A stretch of 64,000 bases of DNA from NCBI GenBank assembly GCA_948146395.1, contig OX411557.1, forward strand, positions 38,395,689 to 38,459,688. The letters are read 5' to 3'. Origin of the DNA: Fragum whitleyi. Lineage: Eukaryota; Mollusca; Bivalvia; Cardiida; Cardiidae. The notes under the pieces are model-generated. The model was not told the origin of the DNA. It did not search any database and saw nothing but the letters and a program-made list of their open reading frames with translations. A program made the position numbers and the translations under genes. Each line of letters starts with the position of its first letter. Position 1 is the stretch's first letter. Shown here one piece after another: positions 12,801-20,945 of this stretch.

Positions 12801-15800
12801 AAAAATATATAACGTGGTTATATCACTCCCACGACTAAGGTCAAATTATAAAGTAAATTATTCGAGTGCAGCTTATCAATAATTTGGAGATAATTGTACG
12901 AGTACGTAGGATATATGTAAATCGGCCGCTTAAATTAGGGTAACTGCGGACAGATAACATTGTCGAATTTTCGACTTTCTTTAAATCTCACAATAATTTC
13001 TGAGATTTATCTTTGAAGTGTGGGCATTAGCTTAAACGCATTAAAAAAGTTTTGAAGCACGTTCATTTGACGTCGTGACGTCATTAAGGGGCCAACCCCT
13101 TTTCGACCCGCCAAAATCAGTATTTGCAAATATCTTTTTAATAAATCGGTTGATTTTTACGAAAGAAGTTTCATTGAGAAAGTCCAAGAACGCCAGACCT
13201 AGTCATTTAATTTCTGTGCATATTCAAACAGAAAAACAGGTGTAAAACGCTATATATTTCGCGATTTTGAAGATTTGACGTTACATTTTTTCATTTCATT
13301 TTTTGTAAAGATATAGAAATTTCTCAAAATTTTGTCCGGTGACCTATGCTGATTTTTTGTTATTTTGTAGCGAAACAAGTACGCTTCACATTTATCAAAT
13401 AAAAATGATATGTCTTCGGGATAGATTTTTCATAAAATTCGATTTTGTAAAGTTTTTGCAACATTTTTCGTCGAATTCGACGTCGCACCAAAAACATCGT
13501 GACTATGCTTATTTGACGCCAATCTTTATGCAATAACGTTTTCTAAAATATTTGAAATTAAGGTTTATTGTAAAATATAGGCTTCAGAAGTATTAAATCT
13601 GAATTTGATTTTAAGCAAAACAATAAATCAATTAATTTTCCATTAGTTTAAAAAGACAGCTTTTGTGAATATTCGACGCGACGTTGAAATATCCTTTGAT
13701 TTGCGATATCTTCGCGGAAACGAATTTTACAAAAAATCGAACCCGAAGACACATGGATTTTATTTTAAAAATCGTCAGTGGAATGGTGTGGCAGCATCAT
13801 ATCTAAATTTCAGCATAGGTCACCGGACAAATTTACGAGAAAAAAATCAATATTTCAGTAACTGTACTCGAACACAGCAACGCAGAACTCATTTACATTT
13901 AATACGTTACACCTTATTGTATTTCTTTCAATCATATCTTCATATCAATCAGAACAAAACATTAGGCGTCTTTTTACGAATCAAATGGCGTTTTCAGAAT
14001 AAAAATCGGTTGATTATTTCCGAAAAAATCAACAATTACTGAATTTGGTCCCTAAAAAAGGGGTCGGCCCCTATAATGACGTCATGACGTCATTTCTACG
14101 TTTTGAAATTCCTTTTTATGACCGACATATGAAAGCGGGTATTTCAAAGTTCAATTTTATCGCATTAGGCAAGATTTTCAGACAATTTAAAATTTGGACC
14201 TAACATGACCCTCTATGTGTCCACAGTTACCTTAAAGTAAATTTAACAATAACTTGCTATTCGTTTGATGTGTGCCTATACGGTTAACAACGTCGTGAAA
14301 CTGACAAGGTGAATGATTTTGGAATTATTTTAGAATTAAATTGAATGAGTGTGTAGAGCCAGTTTTGAGTGAAATTGAAGGGAGATAATCAAATATAGCT
14401 AATTTTGTTCAAGATGAACAAAATTAGCGATATCACTTACCTCCCTTTGATAAAATATACTTACTTTTCCTTTTTGTGTGTCTTCGTGGACCAATCAGAC
14501 ATATTAAAATCCACACCAGCCAATAACATCGTAGAATAGTTTGATCGATTTGAATGAAATGTTAATCGTCAAGAACGATTTCGAAGTGCTTTCTAATGAT
14601 TTCAGGGCGTTTATGATCGATTTGAGTGAGTGTTTGGGATATATGAATTGAGCGCTCAGTGAATGATTCAGAATGATTTTGGTCGGAATCAGTGTCATTT
14701 TTACGATGTGACTAAGTGTAATCATTGATCAATACCTACCGATAACTTGAAATTCGTTGGGTGTATAGACAGGGTGGTGAGTTACAGCGTAATACTCAGT
14801 ACCTAACACATCAGTTGGAAAGGCAAGGAAAGCATCGTTAGAATACGCCTCAATGTTTGTACCATACACGACTACCTCGTCAGTCGCTGTAACAGAAAAA
14901 AGAACGGATAAAACGGTCATAATAAGAAACAAACTAATCTTAAATCGTTAGACCCTTCTTTTTCTATCAGAGTAAGAATACTTTGCATTGATGTTTTGAA
15001 TAAATATTTTCCGCATAATTTGCATTCTGCCGTCCAATATTTTTCTTCTTCCATTTTTTTAGACGGTGTGTTTCTAAGAATGTGAAAGACGCTAAAGACA
15101 AAAACTGTAGACTAAAGTAAATAAATAAGCAATATTTTAATATAGGGTTAATTCACGATTTTGAGGGCGTTAACATATACAGAGAACGGAAAAATGGGTT
15201 AACGCCCGAAAGCGAAGCACGAGGGCGTTAAACATTTTGAAGGTCTCTGCAAATATTAACGCCCGAAAAAAGTGAATTGACGCTACAGTCACAACGGGGC
15301 GTAATTCCCATTATGTAATTTACGCAAGTGTGTTAAAGAAATAAACCTATGTTGAGAAATATCGTTGATGAATGATTAAAGCATCGAAACTTCAGCTTAT
15401 TCGGTCTGTAGTTACCATGTTTTGATTATTCAACAACGCTAAAATCATAATCAAAGTGCTGACAGCACTGTAATCGGTCGTTCTTGAAAAAGTTGACAGA
15501 GTTGATATTTTAAAGCTTGATTTGAGAAATTGGTAAGCGTCCGAAAAGGGTGGGAGTTCATTTGAATTCAATTCCACTATATACCAAGGTAACAAGCTTT
15601 GTCAAGATCCTGATATTTTGGTCACAGAAGTATATGCAAAATATTAATAAAATAGCTTTAATAGAAACAGGATTTAACACAGTTGCACGTAAAACCATAA
15701 CCAAAGCATTTCGCCGACGCCTGGATGATCAGAATAGCCCTTCTATTATACGAATAGTCAAGCTAACATGAGCACCACCAACATGTGCAACTTTGGCTTT

Positions 15801-18800
15801 AGTGCTTGATAATGCAAAAAATTCTAATTCGAAAATAGGGCATAACTCTTACAAAATTTCTTCCAGAGTTACCCCCTTGATGAACTCCTATGGTGAATCT
15901 AAACACAAGCATTTTCTTCTTTTGCACAAATTTATAATTCCATAGATAAGTTTTGCCTGATGAAAAATTTCATGTCAGTACATTTCTCACAAAACTAGAG
16001 CTGCTTGAGCAGCTGATTTGCTCCACAGGCCTGAATCTACTGATATTATAGGAATTTCAGTGAATGAATGAATTAATTGATTTTTATTGCACGTAGATGG
16101 TTTGTTTTCAAGTGTCACATGCTGAAACATTTCTGCAAAGAAAAAATCAAGATTGGTGAATGAAATATAGAAAACTGACCGCCGTCTGTTACATACATAT
16201 TTTTCATCCAATCACAGAAATTTTATGCAGTCTGATAAAAAGTCACCAAAGGAACATTCCAGTGAAATTTAGTTGATATCAATGAGTTATATTCTAAGGA
16301 AAAAAATCAAAGTTTACACTATATAACATATAGAGAAATGACCTCCGCCCATAAAAGACATATTTTTAATCCAATCACAAAATTTTGGTAGACAGATAAA
16401 GAGTCCCTCAAGGTTCATTCCAGTAAAATTTGGTTGGTATCCATAAAGAAGATTCTGAGAAAATGATTTTCAAAGTTTCCACTATATATCATATAGAGAA
16501 ATAACCTCCGCCCTTTAAAGACATATTTTTCATCTGATCACAATAATTTTTTGTACACCGATAAAGGGTCATCTAAGGATCAATCATGGAGTGACCTCAC
16601 TGGAATTTACTTCCGGAGGTCGGTGTATGGTAAAAGTAGATCTTAAAAAAAAATAGTGCGGCATGAAAATGGCATTTTGAAGTGGAGAACAGTAATCCAC
16701 GTGCATATTTTTTTCATTTTTTGCTAGTTTTGCACCACTTCTTTAATTTAATGCTTGGTTCGATCTTTTTTGTGCACGATTTCCTTTCCGGGCGGACGGA
16801 TGAGCGACGGCGGGCGTGTCCGAACTAACTGTCCTCTTCATAGCTGGAAAAAAGAAGGTTCCTTTACTTCGGGTTGAACAGGTCGAAACTTAAACCTAAA
16901 AACCCATTTTTTTAGTCTCAAAAGATAGAACAATGAATGTAGATGAAGCGCTAATGACGTAATATATAAACGTATTGATGTGGAATGCGCTGCAGCACCT
17001 GAAAATTGAGCAATTTTATATAGAACAAGAAGGTAAAAACTCGGGTGGGGTCTGACCTCATGTAAAATTTGGTTGGTATTCAGCGTAATTAATGAACTTG
17101 CAGGGCGGGGCTTAGCCGTGACGTAATTTGGCGAGTTAACCTTTAACTATTTTGGGTTTCTTGAAAAGTTAGTCGGCAATAATCATGAACGCGTGCAAAT
17201 AACTGTAACATTAAACCTAAAGGATTCACGTGATTAAAGAGAGTGAACACATTTCATCTTTTGGTTATCAAAGCCTCGTAACTTCAGCTAAATGAAGCCA
17301 AGTTACGAGGATTTGGTTACCAATCTACGATTTAAGGTCTTGCGTTTTAATGTTGACTCTCTGCGGAAGTTAGTTATTTTAAAATAAAGCTGATTTACCT
17401 TAACCTTAAGTGCAACGACCCGTAACTTAGGCTCCGCCCTGCCAGGGCATTAATCATGGATTATATTCATCAATTAGGTTCTGAGCCACGCCCATTTAAA
17501 TGTTTTCATCTTCACATTATTTTTTTCAGTCACGTGATGCAGTTTGGAAATTTGATTCGTTATTGAGATCACTTGTCAGATCTTTTCGCATGAATCAGCG
17601 CCGCGTTATACCACGTGGCTCATAGATATTCAAAATCAACGCGTGGGTTAGTCATGTGACAGGAATGGAAGAGTTTGATTTGCTCCTGCGGCTTGTTTTT
17701 ATCGTTTTCCCTCATTTCATTTTTTGGGGTTTATTTTTAATCGGCGATAATTTGCCATGGAAAATTTGCTGTTAGGCTTATACTATCGAGTTTTCGACTT
17801 TTTTTTTTTATCGCATATGACTTATCTAAAAGAAACTCAGATGTCCAACTGTAAGGATTGTCGTTTTTCGACATTTGTTTAAAGAATTATGAAAATTCTT
17901 TTCGTGTCTGAATTTGGGATAAAGGCTACTTTGAAATTTTCATTCGATGCGACCCTCGAAATGCCATAGAACTAATCGTTCGAGTAGATACTCGACCGAT
18001 TAAAAAGGGAGCGGACGGAGGGCATTCATCTTTTGTCACAGTCCAGTATTGCCTTTATGCTATATATTGTTTGGTTGTCGCCTTCTTAGTGCGTATAAAT
18101 TTTAAAGTCCTAGATACGCCTATGGATTAAATGACACAAACTCTAACTTTATGTAATTTGATGTCTTCGGATGATTAATGTACCTTTATTTTTCGGATTG
18201 TAATTTTAAACTAGACTGTCGCAAAGCGGACGTATATCCCCTACAAGTTTTTGTCAAAAATGAAAAGCCATTTTTCATCGAAGGGTCATAATTCTATAAC
18301 AAGTCAATGGATCGTATCCAAAATATCACTTGCATATTTCTGCTTGATACTGATCAGTTCTGCAAAGTTTGGCCGAAATCTGCTCATCATTAGTTGCTGA
18401 GAAACTGGGCGGACAATAAAAAATGTTGCTGAGAAATCGGGCGGACAAGAAAAAGCTAAAGACAGACGGACCGACCGATTGGCGGACCGATCGATAAGAT
18501 GACTTCTTTATACCCAAACATATTTTTTTTTGGGGGGGGGGGGGGGTTATAAAAGTAGGAACCTACCTGAAACCAAAATAGCCTTTGTCTCTTTCGATGT
18601 TCCAACACCACGAATAGAGTTACTTATAAAAATCTGTTTAACTTGGCCAGCCACGATTTCGAAATTTTCATTCAGGTTGACACTTGGATACCTAGGAGCA
18701 GTAACTTGTACGGCTACAGGCGATGTTTTGGACGTGGTGACGAAAAGCTGGACCTGATCCACAAGACGATAGTTAGGCATGTATCCGACAAGAAATTCCA

Positions 18801-19402
18801 CCCCGCGATTATCCGGGGCATCTACGAAGAAAAGAAGACAAAGAACGATGAAAGGGACATGTATTTAAAAAGCTATTAATAAGAAGCTTTTTATATAAAA
18901 CGGTTCTGACATCTTAAGGTAGTGGACCCGTAATAGTTCCGCAACATTTCGGAACTCATGATCTTTCACAGTGTTGACGGAGGTTTCCTAATAAAAATAA
19001 TAAGGAAAAGCCATTAATGTAAATTTAAATGTAAAACTCTTTGATGATAAATTGGCGTCTTTTTCTTTGAGATCTCTCTTAGCTTAAAATGTGAAAAGGC
19101 TTTGTGCTTGAATATTATTGGAAAACTATTATTCATTCTATAATTTCGAAGATTAGTATTAAAAGGGACGTGCTTGCTTTTGAAAGTTTGGAAAAAATCT
19201 TATTGTACTTAGTATATAGATGAATTGATGTGCAAAGGAAATTAAACACGCAGACTTTGATATCAAAAGAACTAGTGTCAATGCTTTTTCGATGGAAGCG
19301 GGCGGGGGAGGGGGGGGGGGGGCTAGAAATAGAAAACGATGACTTACTGCCTAGCACAGTGCCAAGCACTAGGCACGTGAGAGCTGCTGATAACCAGTAC
19401 AT
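1..19402 (-). CDS. Gene 2: secreted IgGFc-binding-type / D-rich loop / TSP1 protein (10 exons seen, 3' end off window)
   Basis: Ten minus-strand exons with compatible phases join into about 479 residues: 19402-19348, 18821-18567, 14886-14740, 11210-11080, 10258-10002, 8537-8312, 3328-3200, 1712-1616, 971-921 and 90-1 (cut by the edge). Order of domains: signal peptide (residues 1-18), IgGFc-binding-type domain (about 20-400), the loop GDGIDNDCDGRIDEE (about 410-424), a second acidic loop DDDGDGTSEEDC, then the start of a TSP1 repeat (GNWGAWGAWE). In molluscs, proteins with this N-terminal domain are secreted and expanded; the vertebrate FCGBP name refers to mucus IgG binding, which should not be transferred to an invertebrate. 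The likely role is an extracellular adhesion, mucus or immune-recognition protein. The 5' end is complete for coding sequence. The gene lies 20.9 kb downstream of gene 1 on the same strand. Splice sites are inferred, not transcript-supported. Confidence 0.87.
163..252 (-). pseudogene. Decayed duplicate of the TSP1 exon
   Basis: This stretch aligns with bases 1-90 at a spacing of about 162 bp and keeps the same reading frame (SIHGN, GAWE, NGNGQQP). The copy is dead: two in-frame TAA stops interrupt it, two of the ladder tryptophans are replaced (W to R and W to L), and the acceptor AG has become AA at the position matching the live exon. It sits in the intron just upstream of the live exon. 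Confidence 0.75.
641..867. mobile_element. MITE family A, copy 1
   Basis: Ends in inverted repeats: GAGCATGTGCGTGACATTTC at the left and its near complement ending ...ATGTCACGCACTGGTTC at the right. An internal palindromic core (agactctggtcagtctttgc ... cacagtctgacc) is shared with four other full copies in the window. No ORF. It lies in the intron between gene 2 exons 9 and 10. Confidence 0.7.
921..971 (-). CDS. Gene 2 exon 9: acidic loop DDDGDGTSEEDC
   Basis: Acceptor tttttacag before 971 and donor A|gtaagt after 921; phase 1 in and out (51 bp). The codon split with exon 8 gives Asp. DDDGDGTSEEDCAQPLP resembles the D-x-D-G-D-G metal-binding loops of MopE-type or thrombospondin type 3-like segments and follows directly on the similar loop of exon 8. 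Very short exon, supported by phase agreement with both neighbours. Confidence 0.8.
1085..1150 (-). repeat. Fragment of dispersed repeat family C
   Basis: Short similarity (ataataacacccatgtgatg and surroundings) to one end of the longer copies at 12450-12860 and 56675-57060. The rest of the intron 972-1377 shows nothing recognisable. Confidence 0.4.
1378..1590 (+). mobile_element. Probable tRNA-derived SINE relic
   Basis: TGGCGCAGTTAGTAGCGCG fits a Pol III A box and a weaker B-box-like stretch (gtagctcgaggc) lies about 60 bp downstream, followed by a non-tRNA body. It is a different family from the SINE at 9158. There is no cloverleaf, so this is not a tRNA gene. Confidence 0.45.
1616..1712 (-). 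CDS. Gene 2 exon 8: metal-binding-like loop GDGIDNDCDGRIDEE
   Basis: Acceptor ttttctag before 1712, donor TAG|gtaagta after 1616; enters phase 0, leaves phase 1. Reads PCTPTTTVIGDGIDNDCDGR followed by IDEEICTVTPAV. The D-G-x-D-N-D-C-D-G core is the motif of the MopE-type repeat (Pfam Cu-binding_MopE class), best known from bacterial surface proteins but also found beside IgGFc-binding domains in molluscan proteins. Whether it binds copper or calcium cannot be told from sequence. Confidence 0.85.
1713..3199 (-). other. Gene 2 intron 7
   Basis: 1.49 kb, AT-rich, no coding signal. It holds a 60 bp piece resembling the core of MITE family A at about 2276-2340 (ccctggtcagtctgtgcag) and an imperfect hairpin around 2860-2930 (gagaatttttcatgactcg / cgtgatgataaattttccc). 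Otherwise nothing is seen. Confidence 0.6.
3200..3328 (-). CDS. Gene 2 exon 7: end of IgGFc-binding-type domain
   Basis: Acceptor ctctattcag before 3328, donor AGG|gtaggt after 3200, phase 0 in and out (43 codons). Reads VSPGTHTARHDSPISVFGGF then MYGTGSWETYGMPTGLRL. The G-x-H-x-x-x-H-D-S-P-x-S-V-F-x-G-F-x-x-G pattern followed by Y-G-M-P-x-G is the conserved C-terminal block of the IgGFc-binding domain family. Confidence 0.9.
3578..3965. mobile_element. Dispersed element family B, copy 1
   Basis: About 390 bp shared with 8565-8950 and 62040-62455: begins near 'ggtttatcgagaaata', has tatttgacg...tctaagcgg, then 'aacaaaagctatgttttcactcg' with a partial inverted copy of that stretch in the third family member, and ends near 'cttacactgaaacaaacga'. 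No coding capacity. Looks like a non-autonomous element. Confidence 0.65.
3966..5595. other. Gene 2 intron 6, right-central part
   Basis: No exon, repeat family or coding signal recognised in 1.6 kb of AT-rich sequence, apart from a purine-rich stretch at 4380-4500. ORFs here are short and low-complexity. Confidence 0.5.
5596..6717. mobile_element. Non-autonomous DNA transposon with ~25 bp inverted ends (1.12 kb)
   Basis: Left end CCGTATTCACCTTTTAGACG and right end (complement) CCGTATTTCTCCTATTAAACG form imperfect inverted repeats, followed on both sides by CG-rich runs (acgcgccctccc; cgcgcccggacgcg) that stand out from the AT-rich background. No transposase ORF inside. Family not recognised. 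Confidence 0.55.
6718..7621. other. Gene 2 intron 6, left-central part
   Basis: No exon seen. A pair of short inverted motifs, attaagcgacc (about 7314) and ggtcgcttaat (about 7592), bounds about 290 bp and may mark another small inverted-repeat element; related 'taacgaccg' motifs occur at 23360. Confidence 0.35.
7622..7861. mobile_element. MITE family A, copy 2
   Basis: Same ends and palindromic core as the copy at 641, with degraded left end (gtgtgtgtgatattccaat). Intronic, 4 bp from the adjacent family G element. Confidence 0.65.
7866..8289. mobile_element. MITE family G, copy 1
   Basis: TTAACAACATCGTGATATTG at the left and the complement of TTAGTAACATCGTGAAATTG at the right give ~24 bp inverted ends. 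The body is about 425 bp and aligns throughout with 14284-14715 (shared caaggtgaa.gattttggaa, tttgtgtgtctt, ggaccaatc.gac). The outer edge is 22 bp inside the intron from the donor of exon 6. Confidence 0.75.
8312..8537 (-). CDS. Gene 2 exon 6: core of IgGFc-binding-type domain
   Basis: Acceptor ccgatttcag before 8537, donor GAG|gtattg after 8312; enters phase 2, leaves phase 0 (226 bp). Contains MITIPPMEQYAADYTFATPK, then YQNFFMFIVKKTEKSGLKMD and GTVYTDIPNTDYCGGYVE. This is the strongest family signature in the gene: P-P-x-x-x-Y-x-x-x-Y-x-F-x-T-P-K, N-F/Y-F-M-F-I and G-L-x-x-D-G. Confidence 0.93.
8565..8950. mobile_element. Dispersed element family B, copy 2
   Basis: Aligns with 3578-3965 and 62040-62455 (shared ggtttatcgggaaataacgg, ctggcgtcatctatgcgggg, aacaaaagctatattttcac). 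Starts 28 bp upstream of exon 6's acceptor in transcript sense, so it lies against the branch-point region. Confidence 0.7.
9158..9441 (+). mobile_element. tRNA-derived SINE, copy 1
   Basis: A box TAAGCTCAATTGGTAGAGC and B box GGTTCGATTGG (last bases decayed) lie in a tRNA-like head. A conserved body follows (tttcggatgagacattaaac cgaggtcc), then a unique part and the end aataaacggaattaca. The body matches the complementary copy at 29470-29766. The 'ggatgagac.ttaaaccgagg' block resembles central domains shared by several metazoan SINE families; exact family not assigned. Confidence 0.75.
9763..9806. repeat. (AAAT)n microsatellite
   Basis: About eleven tandem aaat units, slightly degenerate at the right end. 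Confidence 0.95.
10002..10258 (-). CDS. Gene 2 exon 5: IgGFc-binding-type domain, central part
   Basis: Acceptor atctccacag before 10258, donor AC|gtaagt after 10002; enters phase 0, leaves phase 2 (257 bp). Reads SLTSGDLTGTYVTGDKKFVF then MSGSGLAAVAPGRSGDHLVE, QLLPVHTWGTNFAIVPIPAR and ends CSGGWT. The blocks D-L-T-G-T-x-V, G-x-H-L-x-E-Q-L-x-P-x-x-T-W-G and F-x-x-x-P are diagnostic of this family. Confidence 0.92.
10638..10768 (-). pseudogene. Decayed full-length copy of gene 2 exon 4
   Basis: Ungapped alignment to exon 4 (11210-11080) over the first 111 bases, counted by eye at about 62 percent identity, starting at the shared GTGTAATTGAT. A TAA follows the fourth shared codon and neither the acceptor AG nor a GT donor is kept. 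Lies in the intron after the live exon. Confidence 0.65.
10800..10860 (-). pseudogene. Second decayed copy of gene 2 exon 4 (3' half)
   Basis: The stretch reading GTAACACGCAGATACTT ... ACAGATTCGATACATATC aligns closely with the last ~60 bases of exon 4 and continues into the flanking intron (aaacgttattt in both). The donor GTAAAA of the live exon is GAAAAA here. The 5' half is missing. Confidence 0.65.
11080..11210 (-). CDS. Gene 2 exon 4: IgGFc-binding-type domain
   Basis: Acceptor tctttccaag before 11210, donor CAG|gtaaaa after 11080; enters phase 1, leaves phase 0 (131 bp). Reads GVIDDTTITIRYGSHSGISV then SYGGNTYRAGNTQTLTVNRY and DTYQ. The pattern (D-D-T-x-I-T-I, then G-x-T-x-T-L-x-x-x-x-x-x-D-T-Y-Q) fits the region just before the D-L-T-G-T block in the family. 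Confidence 0.9.
11458..11695. mobile_element. MITE family A, copy 3 (best-preserved ends)
   Basis: Ends GAGCCTGTGCATGACATTTC at the left and, on the other strand, GAGCCTGTGCGTGAGATTTC at the right, each followed by CAACAATTTC. The core agactctggtcagactgtgc / gcacaggctggtcagagtct is itself a palindrome. About 238 bp, no ORF. Confidence 0.8.
12450..12860 (+). mobile_element. Dispersed element family C, copy 1
   Basis: Shares blocks with 22610-22930 (opposite strand) and 56675-57060: 'acagataaaaacgag', 'ttccgcgaaacttata', 'aatagcgttgctattcgctc' and 'gagctcatttgcatag'. About 400 bp, non-coding. Fragments also occur near 1085, 45300-45480 and 60580. Confidence 0.65.
12936..14236. mobile_element. 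1.3 kb element with long imperfect inverted ends
   Basis: Outer ends GGTAACTGCGGACAGATA and (complement) GGTAACTGTGGACACATA face each other. Closer in, TTTGACGTCGTGACGTCATT with AGGGGCCAACCCC pairs with AATGACGTCATGACGTCATT and AGGGGCCGACCCC, and a further inner pair is GTCCGGTGACCTATGCTGA / CAGCATAGGTCACCGGAC. The arms are therefore long and gapped. Short ORFs inside do not resemble a transposase. Confidence 0.65.
14284..14715. mobile_element. MITE family G, copy 2
   Basis: About 432 bp aligned end to end with 7866-8289. The inverted ends are TTAACAACGTCGTGAAACTG and the complement of TTAGTCACATCGTAAAAATG. A 19 bp palindrome (agctaattttgttcaagat / gaacaaaattagc) lies in the centre. The outer edge is 24 bp inside the intron from the donor of exon 3. 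Confidence 0.75.
14740..14886 (-). CDS. Gene 2 exon 3: IgGFc-binding-type domain
   Basis: Acceptor ttctgttacag before 14886, donor ATCG|gtaggt after 14740; phase 1 in and out (147 bp). Reads ATDEVVVYGTNIEAYSNDAF then LAFPTDVLGTEYYAVTHHPV and YTPNEFQVIG. The I-x-A-x-x-x-D-x-F-x-x-x-P-x-x-x-L-G-T-E-Y-Y block is characteristic of the family. Confidence 0.92.
15145..15290. repeat. Imperfect palindrome with GGGCGTTAA arms
   Basis: Outer arms gttaattcacgattttgagggcgttaa and ttaacgcccgaaaaaagtgaattgac are complementary, with an inner pair gggttaacgcccg / cgagggcgttaaac. A small fold-back element in intron 2. Confidence 0.55.
15291..16149. other. Gene 2 intron 2, left part
   Basis: No exon found. 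At 15360-15430 a stretch (tgaatgattaaagcatcgaa) matches a hairpin at 56335-56405. The block around 15700-15790 (gccgacgcctggatgatcag, aatagtcaagctaaca) reads like the end of a dispersed repeat rather than unique sequence. Confidence 0.4.
16150..16650. repeat. Degenerate ~165 bp tandem repeat, three units
   Basis: Units start near 16150, 16316 and 16481. Each has 'gaaatgacctccgcccataa'-type sequence, 'gacatatttttcatc', 'caatcacaaaattttg', 'gataaagagtc' and 'attccagtaaaatttggttg' in the same order, and units 2 and 3 begin cactatataacatatagaga. Period about 165 bp by eye. Confidence 0.7.
17091..17454. mobile_element. MITE family D, copy 1
   Basis: About 365 bp. Ends AATGAACTTGCAGGGCGGGG and (complement) GATTAATGCCCTGGCAGGGC are related inverted repeats, and the centre is a palindrome cctcgtaacttcag...ccaagttacgagg. 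Aligns in reverse orientation with 27577-27938. Confidence 0.7.
18205..18546. repeat. Dispersed repeat with (C/G)GA(C) runs and terminal G-run
   Basis: The start ctagactgtcgcaaagcgga matches the sequence at about 63894 near the right edge. It continues with gacagacggaccgaccgatt-type simple sequence and a 16-base G run at 18531-18546. It ends 20 bp from the donor of exon 2. Confidence 0.5.
18567..18821 (-). CDS. Gene 2 exon 2: start of IgGFc-binding-type domain
   Basis: Acceptor tttcttcgtag before 18821, donor TCAG|gtaggt after 18567; phase 1 in and out (255 bp). Reads NAPDNRGVEFLVGYMPNYRL then VDQVQLFVTTSKTSPVAVQV, EIVAGQVKQIFISNSIRGVG and TSKETKAILVS. G-x-E-F-x-V-G-Y/F-M-x-N is the classic N-terminal block of the family, directly after the signal peptide. 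Confidence 0.93.
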
Positions 19403-19412
19403 CTCTCTAGCC
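19348..19412 (-). CDS. Gene 2 exon 1: start codon and signal peptide
   Basis: The coding part is 19402-19348. MYWLSAALTCLVLGTVLG has a hydrophobic core and small residues at its end, as expected for a signal peptide, and is followed by donor GGCA|gtaagt. Phase 1 joins exon 2 to give Asn. Ten bases upstream of ATG there is a strong acceptor (tttcgttttcag before 19412), so the transcript probably has a separate 5' untranslated exon further right. An upstream in-frame ATG (19496) would destroy the signal peptide and is less likely. Confidence 0.85.
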
Positions 19413-20614
19413 CTGAAAACGAAAACACACGAAAGAGTCAGGGCCAACTTATTTCTTACCCGAATCCTACCCGAGGTATAGACTGGTCCCGCTTTCAACT
19501 ATCAGAATAGCATATTCTAGGCTATTCTAATAGTCGATTTGTAGACCAGTCTAAATCTGGTAGTCCGCTGTCTGAGAGTTATCTGATATTGTGGGCAACA
19601 ACACCCGTCCGGGGTCAGAAATAAATTGGCTCTATAACAATAATACAGCGAAGAAAATTCTTGGGTAACGATTGACTAAAGAGCCGGAAACATAATTTCA
19701 TAGCTACGACACGTTCACTCACAGTAAACGTAGCTCTAGGCTTTTCTCTGATAAGCCTCGTCCGTCAGAACAAGCCATTTTAGCAAAATGACGATAAGTC
19801 CGGCTATCACTTAATTTTCTTTTTTTTTACACCAACTGGTCAAATCCAAAGAGAAATCATTAATCTGTCGATTTAATTTTTTGTGACCTCTCTGTGTTTT
19901 CAAAAAGACCTATTTTACGTTTATTTCAATCAAGTAGCGTATTTTTACTAGTAAATATTCCATCTGTAAACTTCTCACTATTTCGCAGAAAGAAAACTAA
20001 TTACATAATTTATGAAAAAAACTGATTTGATATACTTTTAAGTGATATAGCGTAGTTTTCGACTACAACTGATTTCTTAGGAATTTACCCATCACATGCC
20101 TCGACTTCTACAAGTGATACCACGTCAAATATATTCTGCAAAACGGCTGGACGTTTACGGACACAATAACATATATTATACTACACTTCCGGAATGCAAT
20201 ATAATAGAAAATTGTTAATTGTATAGATTGAGATATAAAAAAAAACAAAAAAAAAAACCTGAAACTGACAGGAGAATATTTTTTTTTTTTTGCTAAAATG
20301 TGATTGCGATGGAGCAAGAGACAGATCAAGCTCCTTTGCTTCAATCGCTACGTATAGATGCGGTTTCTTTACGTAAACTTTGGACTGCGTTCGCGTACTG
20401 TACGAGCCGGGCACTTGTTTAAAAATGCAAAAGTCTACGAACGAACAGAATGGAATTTTGAAAAAAGTTAAGCTTCAATGCAAGGAACTACGAACATAGA
20501 TTTAGACGTGAAATCTGCCGTTGGTATATTACTGGCCTTTCTATATAACTAATTCGTTTTATTGATGCCAAATACTACTCGTTACGGATTCCTAAATTCC
20601 TATTTGAGTGACCA
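19413..20614. other. Upstream region of gene 2
   Basis: No coding exon seen. An inverted repeat at about 19477-19550 (tagactggt / accagtcta and cagaatagc / gctattcta) lies 75 bp beyond the signal-peptide exon. The promoter and 5' untranslated exon probably lie in or beyond this stretch but no TATA or initiator can be assigned with confidence. Confidence 0.4.
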
Positions 20615-20945
20615 GTGATAAAGAAATATATAATACTTACTTAGTGTTTTGTATGAGAAAAAAATATCTAACGAGGTTGGCAGAATTGATAATTGGCGAG
20701 GCTCTGCCGAGACAATTATTAATTCTCACAACCGAGTTAGATATTTTTTCATACAATACACTAAGTATGTATTATAGTTATCTTATGACCTATATTTGTC
20801 TTGTTTTCGTCGATTTTTTTAACTGAAATGCAAGTTTCAAAAAATAACCGCATTATATTTTTGTTCTAAAAATAACTATGTGATATAATAAAAATATCAT
20901 ATGGGATGTTATCACAGATATTTGTATAGTTATAAGATAAAATAC
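20615..20945 (-). mobile_element. MITE-like family E, copy 1
   Basis: About 330 bp, related (inverted) to 55440-55768 and 57765-58085. It contains a hairpin aaaatatctaacgaggttgg ... ccgagttagatatttttt and the tail ttctaaaaataactatgtga. Intergenic, non-coding. Confidence 0.7.

Noticed and set aside
13665..14042. 125-codon plus-strand ORF inside the 1.3 kb inverted-repeat element
   Set aside because: No transposase or other motif; the arm sequence is complementary to the other arm, so the ORF is incidental.
18530..18879. Overlapping plus-strand ORFs of 75-78 codons
   Set aside because: Antisense shadows of gene 2 exon 2.
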